A stretch of DNA of 64,000 nt from Termitomyces sp. T153 (lineage: Eukaryota > Basidiomycota > Agaricomycetes > Agaricales > Lyophyllaceae). The stretch lies in the NCBI GenBank assembly GCA_018296165.2, contig JACKQL020000037.1, positions 372,001-436,000 of the forward strand. Reading direction: 5' to 3'. Of the stretch, positions 1 to 12,478 are shown piece after piece. A model generated the notes under the pieces. That model ran no database searches, had not been told where the DNA came from, and saw only the letters and a program-made list of their open reading frames with translations. The position numbers and the translations under genes are program-made. Position 1 is the first letter of the stretch. Every line of letters begins with the position of its first letter.

Positions 1-1208
1 AAAGTAGAAGTCTACTTATTCAGCTTTTAAGTATGGTTTTGCATTCTGACCAGACTTTCGTCAGGTGTTCGTTTGTGTCCAAGTGGCGTATACGCGTATA
101 CAACCTTTCTGCATCGTACTCATGATATAGGAGAAATGTAAAAGCTTTCTGGTGCATCCGTCAGAAAATCTTATGTCATGGGCCCGGATAGGCGGTTCTC
201 ATCGATGTCTCAGACAGCAGAAACAGTTTCGAGGCGCCCGTAACTCACACAAAACCCGCTAATTGTGATTTTCCGAAGGCAGATGGGAAAAAAATTAATA
301 TCACGAGCTGAGAGCTGTCCTGGCATCCCAGGGCCTATGAGGCCATTGTGTCATGTGTGTTCCAAGACGCGATGTAGAAGCCGCGGAAGTCGAATCCATA
401 ACATTAGGCTAAGTAAGAGCCGGAAGTCGAATCCATAACATCAGGCTAAGTAAGAGCTCGCTGTCATTGCTTGAGTTGGGGTTACGGGACCGTCTGAAGA
501 TTATCTGGAACGACTCGAATAAGAGGACGAGGTGGCCTACATTAGGTTGCCAAACATATTGCAAAAACAGATGAATTGGACGGATGGATGTACACATCTA
601 TCTCATGGACTACCTCCGAAAAGCTCCAGGCCGCTGACCATATAACAATGATGTAAAAGTCGACCAGACGATATAGAATTCAAAATGCTGCGATCAGGGG
701 ACTGATTCAGTTACTAAAACCGGTACGCCATGCGTGTGGGGAGCACTGACAAATTACGATGAGAGGAGCTTCAAGCCTAAGGCCATGTGCGAATTAGTTG
801 ATATCAGCATAAACGTTGATCAGGATGCCCCGTTGATTCCTGTGCAACTACCGTCGGAGCCCTCAATGTTCGCGGTCACAGTAAGTCGTTGAGAAGTTTC
901 CTGGTGGACATGATGTATATCTGCTGACATGCGTATATCTGTCACCTGAGATTTCGCTCTTTTGACGGGCAAACACCGCGAGCAATTGTTGGACTGACTT
1001 ACATATGGTGTAATGGAAAAGTAATCTCCCCTCCTCTCCCCTTTTTCTTTTCTTATTTTCCCCGTACGATAACCATCATAAGATCCATCGTCCGCATTGT
1101 GCGTTGAAAAAATCGGTTTTTTCGTTGAGGCAGTGAGGACAGAGATCATTTCATTTGTGATCAACAAATCTTACAAATACACGCATGAATATTGACTATC
1201 CCGCGCCG
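1..1208. other. 5' flank without a recognised gene
   Basis: No reading frame here carries a motif I recognise, and none continues through plausible splice sites. The only structure is a 37-bp tandem direct repeat at 384-457. The stretch is downstream of the MFS transporter gene, which is read leftward and stops at 1209. Confidence 0.5.
384..457. repeat. 37-bp tandem direct repeat, two copies
   Basis: Copy 1 is 384-420 and copy 2 is 421-457. They abut directly and differ at one base (ttag versus tcag near the middle). No coding context is visible. Confidence 0.9.
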
Positions 1209-3634
1209 CTAGGTCTGGTACCGGAACTCGGGGTGTAAATACCCAAGCTGTTCAATTTCCGTTGGTGATTTTCCTTGCAATCTATAATCGCGCTCCCCAC
1301 GATCACGCTTGGCATTCTCAAGGCGAAGGTAAATGTAGCACAAAGCAACGAGGACACAAATGCCACAGCTGGTGGAGAGGTTAAGGGAATTGCCGTTGTG
1401 ATAGTCTGGGGCATCCGTCGGAAGGTATGTCCACACTCTGGGCGAAAAGTCAGCAAACAAAGAGACTTGTGCTGCGATTGGCTGACACGCACGCGATGAC
1501 GGATCCTAGTGCCCCAAGGCCTTTAATGAGAAAACTGAGCACTATGTACCTCAAGCCTTACAAAAAATTCGAACTATACCTGGTACCATAGCAGTAGTCA
1601 CAGCTCTGACTGTGTCGGGCGAGGCATTGTCTGTTGCCCATGCAAGGACCTTCATTTGTATACAACTTTAGTATAGCGATGATCTGCCGAGTGAGCACTC
1701 ACCAGTGGGCCACCAGGAGAGGCACCAGCAAGGGATAAGAAGCATGTTGCATAGCTATGACAGGTCAGTGCGCCTTCCTCCTTGAGAACAAAATTCTGAC
1801 CGAGCCTGAGAGTTTCGCGTCCCGATAGAGATGGCATATCCCACAACCATAAGCAATGCACAGAACAGTGTGACAGCAGCCCTTTGTCGTATCCTGTAGC
1901 TAAAATAACAAACCGTAACCGACCACACAGTAGCCACAACGTAGGGAGGAACTGTACGCAGTTGCGCTTGGATAACAGCTGAGTGATGGATCAGAAAACT
2001 TTGCGAGTAGAATGTCCCAGACTACATACTGAAATTCCCGACTAGAATGGAGGACTTTTTCAGGGAAATTGTATGTAGGAGAAACTGAAAATTCTTACGC
2101 GTGGAAATCACGGTTGGCATGAAAAGGCTTAGTCCTTGAAAGGAGATGTTGAGCATGATATAGCAGGTAGTTAAAAGTATGGTCTGAAGGTCAACATATC
2201 AGTGGCTAGACACAGGACTCAGGTAATTTGACATTTAAAAGAAGGCTCATACAGGCAAACTAAGGGACCGGAGGATAAGATTAAGTGTGGTTTTTTCCCG
2301 ATGGTTATATGTCTTGACAACTTGATCAGCTTCGATGCGCGCGAGAGCCATAGCACGTTCTTTGGCATTCAGAAGTCGAGTGTCGCCTGGATCATTGGGA
2401 AGGATCAAGAAACACAGCAAACCAAAGCCAGTCGTAATGATGCCTGTGTCTAATTATGAAGAGCAGCAATCTCTTGGATTAATGCGAATGCATTACCCTC
2501 GATGAGGAAAATCTAGCGAGACTTCTCAACTAGGGATGATTCGAGGTTGCAGTTCTCACCTTTCGCCATGATTTGACGGAACCAATGTCAGGAACTGAAA
2601 GAAGACCAGATGCCAGAAGGCCGCCGACTGTAGAATCGACACGAAATGTGAAACACCTTCCGCATGGATAAGAAGAAATGCCTACAAGCACCAGCGATAG
2701 GTGTAGATGCACCGAAGAAAACGCCTATTCTAAAGACAAGCTCTCGACGTCGATAGAACTAGGTTATCCAGGACTAATGAGCACAGTCACCGACGCCTCT
2801 GCATTGAGCACGACTCACACGAGAGAGCAAATATGTCAGCCCTGACTACAGACAGTGGACTGATATCGGTCCATCCTGAACTCTAACAAAATTATACTAA
2901 CCAAAGTCCCCCCTTCTGCGAGGCCAAGAAACACCCTATTTACAATGAACCCTGCATAGGATTTGACGAAGGCGGTGCTTATAGAGACAACACCAAAAAG
3001 AGTGATCAAAGCAGCTAGCCATGGGGAACCAAATCGTTTGAGAACCAGATTGGATGGGATATCAACAGCGATGTACTAATTAAGACGTCAAAGCGTTTCA
3101 CCACTGGACGACCAATATGGACGCCTCACGAAGATATAAAATACTGTAAGGGCGATATTATAGTCAAAGCCTGCCATCCCGAGGTCTTCTTCGATACCTA
3201 TACCATTTGAAAAGCGTTCAGAAGTGAGATAAAAAATACAAGCCGGAAGCCTCCCCTGCAATCTTTGCATTTCCTTAATGGATATGAATCAAGTCAGTGA
3301 CAGCTGTGTATCAAAGATTAAGATATGGCGAACCTATGGAAGTTCTATTGCGATTAAAAGTACACGAAATACAACGATTGTCGTTAATGAATAATTACCT
3401 ATCAATGAAATTGGTGCAATCTGGGAGCCCGTCTTGGCATCATAGAGCGAAGATATATCTAAACTCACAGGCTAGAGCGAATAAAGGCAAAAGGGACACA
3501 TCCAGCTTCCTGACAAGTTTCCTTTCGGCATTGGAGTTGGTATTATAATCAACAGACTCAGATGCCTTTGCCTTCGTATCATTCTGCGTTTGATTCGAAT
3601 GTGCAAGAGCTGGGTCCAGTTTTTCGAGATGCAT
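1209..3634 (-). CDS. MFS transporter, allantoate/nicotinate permease (Dal5/Tna1) type
   Basis: Probable 12-TM anion:cation symporter of the plasma membrane. Translated pieces in order match the family: an N-terminal segment with KLVRKLDVSLLPLFALA; a micro-exon reading CTNFIDR (about 3400-3420); GMAGFDYNIALTVFYI (about 3130-3180); IPSNLVLKRFGSPWLAALIT (about 3000-3060); RVFLGLAEGG; FGLLCFLILPNDPGDTRLL followed by KERAMALARIEADQVVKTYN (about 2300-2410); AWATDNASPDTVRAVTTAMV (about 1580-1640); and a C-terminal tail ending LGYLHPEFRYQT with TAG at 1209-1211. The ATG is at 3634. At least eight short introns interrupt it, for example a GTGAGT donor after LFALA. Around 3240-3300 I could not join the frames GNAKIAG and GIEEDLGM with canonical sites, so an indel or an unusual exon is possible. 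Exact substrate unknown. Confidence 0.85.
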
Positions 3635-4124
3635 GATCTAGTCGAACGTGGGTGTGGACAGTATAGCAAAGATAGCCAGCGACCACGGGTAATTTGAGAA
3701 CTGAAGCGTGCCACGAATCATGAGTTCAAAAGCATGGGAACAGATTCCGATGGGTTGAGTTTGCGTGGACATCATAGTCTCATAAATAGATCTCTACACC
3801 AGGCGTCCTGATGAGTCGCATCGCACCTGATGAGTCGCATTGCAGCTCTGACTGTTATCATCAATTGAAAAGATCAACTTACCTCCATAATAACAGGGAA
3901 CGAACTGGGATATACTCCAATTATTTCTGCGCCTCAGAGCTGTTAACCACATCCAAATCTTTCCAGGTGGCTCGCTCATATGACTTGTATGGGACGAACG
4001 GGGTTGGACGGCCCGCTTTTTGATCTCAAGGCTTCACACACGATCACATGGTCTCGACGCGGTTGTGGTTTGAGTTGTAACCGCGCGACCCTGATAAGTT
4101 GAGCGCTCTCCGCAACTCTACCCA
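3635..4124. promoter_or_regulatory. divergent intergenic region with 19-bp tandem repeat
   Basis: This 490-bp stretch separates the start codons of the leftward MFS gene and the rightward spindle pole gene. Two adjacent 19-bp copies at 3807-3825 and 3826-3844 differ at one base, and each contains TGATGAGTCGC, which resembles a bZIP half-site core. A shared regulatory role is inferred from position only. Confidence 0.4.
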
Positions 4125-7100
4125 ATGGCTGCCATGCTAGAAACCCCCTCCAGGGTATGGCGAAGAATTGAAGCCGTTGAGGACAGAGATATGCCATCTC
4201 TGCCCTCTCTTCCCGGCTTTGACGACTCCAACGATCCTGACCCTTCGGGTGGACCCAGCGACCTCGACGATGACTCCGAAGGCATATCACCTCCGGTGAC
4301 CTCGACACCTGCACCCGCGTCATCAAATCATACTATGACTTCTACAATCCGGCCGTCGTCGAGCACATCCAGCACAGCAAGATTCGCAAGTTCTATAGTA
4401 ACCTCTCGTTCTATGAAGTCATCTTTGCAAGGACCAGCATCTTCTCGGAGAGGATCATTCTACTCCAGAAAGGGGCAACCAGACAGCTTCGATATAAGCA
4501 AAATTCCCTCTTTACCTGATATCAGCACCGAGCCTTGGGTAGGACAAGATTCAGACGAAAATGAAATTACCGATGAAGATTCTAGTGGAGATAGCGTGCC
4601 AGACACATATCTTCCGCCTGTACATGCTGACAAGGAGGGAGAGAAAAAAGAGATATCTTTATCTGATGATCTTCCAATCGAAAGGACAGGTTCACCTCGA
4701 TATTTGCCGAAATCTATAGAGTACGGGGGAACACCAAAGAAGAACTACGACTACTCCGTCAGCCTTAGGTCTGAGCCCAAGGTACGCTAATTTCCCAGAC
4801 CAGTATCGAGGCTTACATACTTTCATAGGCCTCTCCTTTCGATAAATATCGAAATGTTGCCTTACGCAAAAGTGCGATGCATACTCGTACTCCATCTTTG
4901 TCCCGTACAACCTCATCCCGTACAACGTCCCCCGCTCAGTCAACTCCACACAGCATCAAGTCCTTTGTTATCCCATCCCATCCTCACTCTCCCGCTACAC
5001 CAAGTGGTATCCCCTTACCTCGCTCGAATACAACCTCACCAATCTCTAGAGAATCTCAATCTTGGGAGGAGAACTCTTCTGGGGATGAACATGCTCAATC
5101 GCTGTACGATACCGGTGTTCGTTCTATGGATATTACCGATGTCCAAATTTCGCCTCCGCAACATAATCTTGGGTCTGACTCTGACGGCGAAGAGCGGCCG
5201 CACGAGGATGATGCGGAGGCAAGTTCAGAGCGGGAGCTCGAGCCTACGTTCTCTTCCGATTGCGACCCAATCGACACCCGCAATCCGCTTGAGTCACCTC
5301 GACTCTCTGATCAATCTCCAACTCATCTATCCAGTGCATTTACATCCCCATCAGTCACATTTACCCCACGGCCTACATATCCTCGTCCCCGCGCACGATT
5401 CAATCTTCCTGTTCCCCGTGATTTGCTCGATACTCCTGAGCCTTCTCAACAAGAAAATCAACAAGACAGTGATGAGGCTCATCAGGAAGAGAGCCAGGAC
5501 TTGGACGAGCCATTGACACCCTCTCGACGTCGGTCTTTCCTTCTTTCGGTTATTAATTCTACAACTCGACCTCGTATGAAGTTCCCGACTCCTCATCCTC
5601 GTTACAATCACCATTTAGCGACGCCCAACATTGTACAGTCTACGCCTGGTCCTGAAATGTCATCCATTGGCCCAAGAACGAGCCTTCAGACCGCGTTCGC
5701 CGGTGTCACACCTCGACCTCGTCTCTCAATGAATAGGAATTCTCGGCCTTCTCACCCACTTTCACAAACCTTCCTTCCCTTGGGAGAGGGGTCCGATTCT
5801 GACTCTGCTCCTGCAACTTTCGGTTTGGGCTCAGGCTCAGGTCTGTGCCGAAGGCAATCGCTGGACCAGTGGGCTCCTACATCCGGCAACCTCTCTCCGT
5901 ATGATGGTGCGCAAGACCTCATTTCTTTCATATCTACAGCATCATCTCATGACCTCACAACGCATCACCGCGTCAACACGTCCTTTGATCCTGCGATGGG
6001 CTTCGGTGCTGGTGCAGGCCAGGGCCACGCACGGTTTAATGTTGGCAAACTAAATAACTATTTGCATGGATTGAATCGACGGCTCCAAGAGGAAAATGAG
6101 ACGTTGATTGAGAGGTTGCGCAAACTTGAAGATGGGAAGAAGGTGCCTTCTGTTTCTGAAATTGCCGCTGTGGAACCGGAGCTCGTAGAGGGTCGGCGGA
6201 GGGTCAGTGGAGGTGGAACAAGGGTCAGTATGGGTGGAACAGTATTGGGAAATGTTGTTGAGGATGTTGGCGGTGAAGGGTGGGGAGAGGAAAAGGCTGA
6301 GTTGGAGGAGCTTGTGGACTCCCTGCAGAAAGAGAAAGAGAGGACCAAAGAGGAGAAGGAGAAAATTGAGCGGGAGAAAGAAAGTATTGAACAAGAGTTG
6401 AAACGGGAAAGAGAGGGTCGCATGAAAGACAAGGAGAGCTGGAAGCGGCGAATGGTTGAAGTGGAAGAGGGAGTGGGAGTGATAATCAAAGACTTGGAAA
6501 CGAAGATCGAAATCGGGGAGAAGAAAGCACAGGATCTTGAAAATGAGAATTCTCGCAACTCACAGGAAATGAAGAGGCGACTGATGGAGGCCGAAGAAGA
6601 GCGGGATGCCGCAAGAGAGAGAGTGGAACAGGCGGAGTGTCTCCTGGAGAACGGAAAGGAACTGGGAGGGGAGTTAAGAGAGGCCAACGAGCGGACCGAG
6701 AAACTCACAACGGAGCTGAGGAAGGCCCAGGTAGATATTCAAGAGTTGGAAAAGGAGGTCATGCAGTCCAATCAAAAGATTGACGAACGAGATAAGGATC
6801 TTCGCGAATTACATGACATCGTCAAAGACCTCAAATGTGAACTCGGTGACAAGAATGAAGAATTGATCGCAGAACGGACCCGTACCGAGCAGATGGATCA
6901 AGAAATGCAGGAACTAGAGAAACAACTAGAGGCCATGAATGTCCATCTAGCTGAAATGGAGGACGGTGCAGTCATCGCTGTTGACCGGATCGAAGCTCTT
7001 GAAGAGGACCTGCAAGCTGCCAATGATGAGATCCGCACTTTGACCGTCGCGAACGAGGAGGCTAGCGATAAAGTGGAGAAGCTCGAGTCGGATGCCTTGA

Positions 7101-9862
7101 AGGCCCAAGAACTTGCACAACAGATGGAGCATGCATTGGAGGAGGCAGAGAAGAAGATGCTCGCCGACGATGCCGCACTCAATGACCTTACGAGCAAAAT
7201 TGCTTCCGTCGAGCGTGAACGTGATCGCGCACGCGATGCCAGTTCATCACAAGATACTTCTCACTCAGGAAACGTCTTTTCTGATGCAGGTGTAGCCAAT
7301 GCTGAGATAGAGGCGTTGGAATCTGAGCTTGACTCTGCCAATCGGGAAATCGCTCGGCTCAACACGTTGCTCAACCAATCTCCCGCCCGAAAAGCAATGG
7401 AGAAAGCCAGGGATGCCAAAGTTGGCCTTTTGGAGAGAGAAAAGGAAGAATTGCTTGAAAGGAACAAAACACTTAGAATGGCTTTGAACGAATTCAACAC
7501 TCCAAACAAAATGATCAATACCAGTGGTATTTCACCTATCCATCGGCAGGTTTTGTCGATGTCATTGAGGACTCCTAAGACGCCCGGAGCTCCTCTGAGA
7601 GATGTAAGAGCTCCCGCCTTTCCCATTCGACCATTGCTAATAGAAATCTTAGTTATCGTGGCTGAATACCACCTTTTCTGATCCAACGGTATCGCCTTTA
7701 GTTGCAGAAATCAATCGACTTCAAAAGGAACTCGATCGGGCCAACGAAAGTATTGACGACAAACTTGACAAGCTCGAAGATGCTGGGTTAGGTGTGGTTG
7801 GACTGACTAAGAAGCTTGAGGATGCACGCGCCGAAATTTCCATCATGGAGAACGAGGTTGCACGGCTATCAAGGCGCGAAGAACGCCGGTTTCGTCGTTT
7901 GGAAAAGGTCAGGTGCCAGAAATGTCATATTAAGATTGATGTCTTGAAGTTGAATCAACTCGACGAGAGGTATATCGCTTAGAAGAATATCCGCTTAGAG
8001 GTCTGACTCGTTTGTTAATAGCACCCTCGAAATGTCCAGGGATGATCTTCCAACAGAGCCCCCTACTCCTATCACAAAGACGAGTGAAGCTTTGCGAGCT
8101 GACCTACAGTCGGTCAATGCCCATTTGGAGGCTTTGAAAAAAGAATGGGTTCACGAACGCAGAATTCTCATTGGCGAGAAGGCTGTCCTCCAAGATGCAA
8201 CAAACCGTCTCAATGCTCAGATGAAAACCACGAAGGATGAGATGAGAAAGGTCGTGGAAAGTAGCCGGGCAGCCGAGAAGACTGCGATAAACGTGCAAGA
8301 GGTGGGTTTTCTTTGCTTGATACGTGAGGCCGTTCTTGATTACGGGTTTAGGAGCTTGACAAGGCTAAACGAGTGATTGCTGATCTTGAGGCTGATTTGA
8401 AGTCGGAGAGATCTCAGTTAAGAGGTTTAACTGCCAAACAAAATCAGATTCGGCGAGAGAAAGCTGGGATTCTGAGTCAGTTGCAGAGGACAGAATCGGT
8501 AAGTTTGATTTTCACACTCGTCTTTGAATTTTTGCGCTTATGGTTGATAAAAGGATATGGACGACGTTAAGAGGCATCTGCAAAAGTACAAACAAGAGAA
8601 TCACAACCTAGAGAAGGAGCTACGAGGTCGTTCGCAGTAGTTAATATTTGCTAGAATAATCGCTGATATGAATCCACAGAAAACGCTAACATCGAGCAGA
8701 AGGCACGCGTACTCGAAGGCCGCGTGATAGAAAACGCGGAGACGATTGAAAATTTGCGACAAGAGCGATCTCTTCTCGCTACGGATTACAAGGCATTGCA
8801 GCAACGTTTCGCGGCAATCTCTGAGGTTCGTGCCACTATAATTATCAGGAACTGAGCCGACCTTTCTCTGATGACCAGGAAGCTGACCGATTGCGTGTTG
8901 CTTATAATACCTCTTCCACCTCTCACGAGAATCGTCGTCAACAGCTCGACCTGCACCTCCTTGAGATTAATGATCTCCGTCGTGCCCTTTCAAATAAGAC
9001 CGATGAACTCCACAAGGCAGACCAGGAAAAGCGACGTGTCTCAATGGAGAGAAGTGATGTCGCAAAGACGGTGGCAGCATTAGAAGCGGATCTGCGACGA
9101 GTCAAGAAGGATGCTGAAGCTTTTGGTCGTGATTTGAAACACCTCCGGGCCGAAAAAGAGAAAGAAGAAGAGAGACACAAGGAAGAGATCGCACAGCTAG
9201 AAAGAGCGAAGAAACAAACCCAGACTCAGATCCGCTTGCTTAACGAACAGCTTGACAATCAACGGTCAAAGACAGGTCGGGCACGAGAGGAGCTGAAGAA
9301 TCACGTTTGCGCTGCGTAAGTCATGGATTATAGACTGTTCGTGGAGGTCCTGACACTTTGATAGCGACGAAAGGCAATTAACAGCCTTGAAAGCCCAACA
9401 CAACCAAGAGAGCAAAGGCTTGTTTGTACAAATACGATATTTAAAGGCAAAGTTCACGCGGGAATCTTCATTTCGTAGTGATCTGGCGTACCAGAAGAAC
9501 CACTTGCTGGTTCTCTTGGCTCAATTTGAAAAAAGGTATTTTTGAGAGTCTCTTGGCACTTTTGATCGAGGTCTGACGCCAGATATTAGTGAACAAACTA
9601 TTTTCGCCTCAATTGCTAAGATTGGATTCCCTGTCTCTCTTCCCCCACCGATCAAGAGGCGACGTAAACTAAAAAGTCTAGCAATCGCAGCAATATTCCT
9701 CCTCCGTGCCTCGTAAGTCCAATATATACTTAAAGATATCCACTTAGCTCCGTGATTTGCTGTAGGCGAGCAAGAAAATACTGGCAAGAGCATGTCAAAG
9801 CCAGGCAATCCGTGACTAATGCCTTGCAAGACGTGCGACGGCGGAGAATGCAGTCCTCGTAA
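4125..9862 (+). CDS. pericentrin-like spindle pole body protein with C-terminal PACT domain
   Basis: Structural coiled-coil protein that would anchor gamma-tubulin complexes at the spindle pole body, by analogy with fission yeast Pcp1 and budding yeast Spc110. Eleven exons join in frame: 4125-4781, 4829-7603, 7653-7969, 8022-8301, 8352-8498, 8554-8626, 8680-8825, 8879-9315, 9365-9535, 9590-9712, 9766-9862, giving about 1,740 residues. Residues 1-400 are Ser/Pro-rich and probably disordered. From residue about 610 (KLNNYLHGLNRRLQEENETL) a long heptad coiled coil runs nearly to the end. The C-terminus has the PACT pattern: an RESSFRSDLAYQKNHLLVLL block, then IGFPVSLPPPIKRRRKLKSL, then a basic ALA-type helix ending LLRARKYWQEHVKAR. 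This identifies the family. The N-terminal gamma-TuRC-binding CM1 motif is not clear to me. It converges on the cardiolipin synthase gene with 127 bp between stops. Confidence 0.85.
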
Positions 9863-9989
9863 TCATGGTAGAAGTTCTTCAATTTTGTATAGATATTTGT
9901 GTCCATGTTGTATCACTTAGTTTAGAATAGTTCACGTTCTGCTTCTGGTAGCATTGAATTCACAATCTTTCATTCAATGATCGATCGAT

Positions 9990-11066
9990 TCATATCGAGG
10001 GTGGTTTGGGTGGTCGCTCAGATACTAATCGTACAGCATCCTTTGAGAAGACGTAGGAGAGGCCGCTCCATATTGTTGTGGTGGCTACCGTCCATCTGAA
10101 AATTGATCAGGATGGTTGTTTTTTGCGAAGGTAGCAATGGCAACGAACTGAAGACCAGTAAGAGACAAACCCAACTCGAATGGGAGAAGGGGATGAACGG
10201 TAGTGATACCCATTAATGCAAGTTGTAAGGCGGTATTAACCTTGAAATGTGTTGTTTTAGAGACTGTTTAACAACGCATCGCAGTTAACGTACCTTGCTT
10301 ATGCCTGTTGGCCGAATTTCAGCAGAGGGCAGAGAGAAATCCCAATATCTGGAAAAGTTTTTCTTAGAAATGGATGAGAAATATCTAGAGAATGAAGACG
10401 TTGGTGGAAGACTCACAGGTTCCGGTAATGAAGTGTACCGTATGTAAAAGGCAGAAAGACTCAAAAGAAGATCCCGTCCAAGGATGATCACGGCAAGAGG
10501 AACTAGATCCAATAAATACGATGAAGCAATGCTCAATGAGTTGGTTACATACTCGGTAATTGGTTTTGCATTGCAAGTGTCACAGTCAGCGTCGTCATGA
10601 GGGTTTTGTCCGCTGCGGGATCGAGAATGGTCCCAAGAACGCTTTGCATCTTGAAGCGACGCGCTAAATAGCCGTCAGCCTATAGGAAGCATGAACTTAT
10701 CTTCACTTTGGATGAAAAAAGGACAATCAGCCACACCAGGTCCGTCAAACCAGCATAGACCAAAAGTGCAGTCGCAAGGTGAAAATTCCCATCCAATATT
10801 GACCAACCCAATACTGGACACGCAAGTATCCGTGAAACTGTCAGGGCATTTGGCAATGTATATATGTTCTCCCTAACGGTGACCTTCTTCCGCTGTTCGA
10901 CTTGATTGTGAGGACAACGTAGATGACGATGTACCGAGAAGCCCCGAGTGAGAGCCGAGGACTGGTTGAAGGATTGGCGAAGTGGAAAAAGTTGACTGAG
11001 TCTAGATGACTGACGACGACATAGTAGCAAAGGTAATGAGTGGCAGAGAGTGGTATACCTAAGCAT
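9990..11066 (-). CDS. CRD1: mitochondrial cardiolipin synthase (CDP-alcohol phosphatidyltransferase)
   Basis: Joins phosphatidylglycerol and CDP-diacylglycerol to form cardiolipin in the inner mitochondrial membrane. The N-terminus is rich in Arg, Ser and Leu and low in acidic residues, as in a mitochondrial presequence. The first exon (10737-11066) contains NIYTLPNALTVSRILACPVL and LLVYAGLTDL. The next exon, from 10679, supplies the catalytic motif D-G-x2-A-R-x8-G-x3-D-x3-D in full (DGYLARR ... GTILDPAAD). Further exons read PLAVIILGRDLLLSLSAFYI, RYWDFSLPSAEIRPTGISKV, NTALQLALMG and TTTIWSGLSYVFSKDAVR, ending with TGA at 9990-9992. Five or more introns with GT-AG borders fit in frame. The symbol follows yeast usage. 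Confidence 0.92.
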
Positions 11067-12478
11067 AGTACAGTTTCGTCGCAGAAATTGTCTGGGTCAT
11101 TATGTAAGGAAGTATTAGATTTGGCACTCTCAACAAAGATAATATTGTAGGAGAATATATATGTACCGTGATTCCGAGTCTATCTCGTCTACCATTTCAC
11201 TCGTCTACACCATGGTCGATGGCCATAGCCACAACCAGCTGACTATATGTCGACGTTTTGTCCTGAGTTATGTACCATGGAAAAACTTATGACGTAATCG
11301 TCTAAAAATCTACAGCACAGATATTAATTGCGAGATAACCCTTTCGGAATGGATAATCTTAATCAGGCTCAAAAGTCGTTTGCTCTAATTCCCCGTATAT
11401 CCTAATTATCTTCACCACTGAGGGGCTCGTCACAAAGCTCAGAATGTTCATAGGAATCGGAAAAAACAGCAAGTCGGACTTGAGTACTGAGTCTCAGCAT
11501 TTGCTATAACGGATTTTAGCCATGATGCATTCACAATCAAGAAGACGCTGCTTAACATAAATATGTGATTTTCCGTGTACAGACTCATTATCGTTCGTGC
11601 AGGTCGAGACAGACATTATCCCGAAACTATTACCTGGTGCCCACTCGCTAACCTTGCACAACTCTGGCTCGTGATGCTTCACTTATCCCAACCATCATAC
11701 GCCTACCTACTTCCTCGCCGCACGCCAGTTGGTTGTGTCTTAACATTGCTCGAGACACCCCACGTCTACCCTTGTTAAGAAAGAAGACTCATCGTCTCCA
11801 GAGCGGTACTTGAAATAGAAGCATGAACGACACGAAGGATCGGCATCACGATTAGACGTTGAGCGTTTATATACCAAGGGGTGATATTCGTGAATGTGAA
11901 TAGGGTTGCATGTCTGCTTGGTAGCTTGTAGATGGTTTTTGTGGTGGCGGCATTCATGTGCTGCAGGGACAGCGCTCCATGACGGTGGCATGCGAAGTCT
12001 CTTCTTCTCTCCATATTCAAAAGTAGATCTTGGATACATCGGATAATGGGTCGCCAAACGGAAATAGTCAAGAAGACTAAGTTGTCTTTTGTTGATCCTT
12101 TTCAAAATCGGTCACGGATGTGACTGAATGTGACGTGACATAGGAGAGATAATGCATTGACAGATATGTGTCGCAATTATCCAGAAATTATCTGCTGAGA
12201 TTTTCAAAACTACGAGTTTGACTACGAGGAAACGAGAAAAGAGCTTGTAGAGCTCTGGGATCCGTTGAGAATTAAGGATGAAGTGTCAAGCATATGCATA
12301 AGTAATGAGGCATAGCTCACCTCGTATCATTGGCAAGTTGCAACTTGAAAAGTCATGTAACAGCTCTGAGATTCCGATTTGACCTTTTCTGTTGGGCTTC
12401 TGAGTTCTCGTCAACACTTTCACGACTTACCGAGTTGACGTCCTTCTCACGTTTGATTATCACTGTAGCCCACTGTTC
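11067..12478. other. intergenic, no supported gene
   Basis: About 1.4 kb. Overlapping minus-strand frames at 11740-12105 have no recognisable motif, and their codon content looks random. I see nothing else here. Confidence 0.4.

Noticed and set aside
4854..5516. 220-codon plus-strand frame overlapping exon 2 of the spindle pole gene
   Set aside because: It is the alternative frame of a real exon; the other frame runs for over 900 codons and splices cleanly on both sides.
6058..6708. Long minus-strand open frame opposite the spindle pole gene
   Set aside because: It is Ser/Phe/Leu-rich, as expected from the antisense of a Glu/Lys/Arg-rich coiled coil, and has no motif or splice context.
7261..7686. 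141-codon antisense frame at the end of exon 2
   Set aside because: Composition mirrors the coding strand and it crosses a well-supported splice junction.
11740..12105. 121-codon minus-strand frame in the intergenic region after cardiolipin synthase
   Set aside because: No motif, overlapping open frames of similar length, and no splice continuation.
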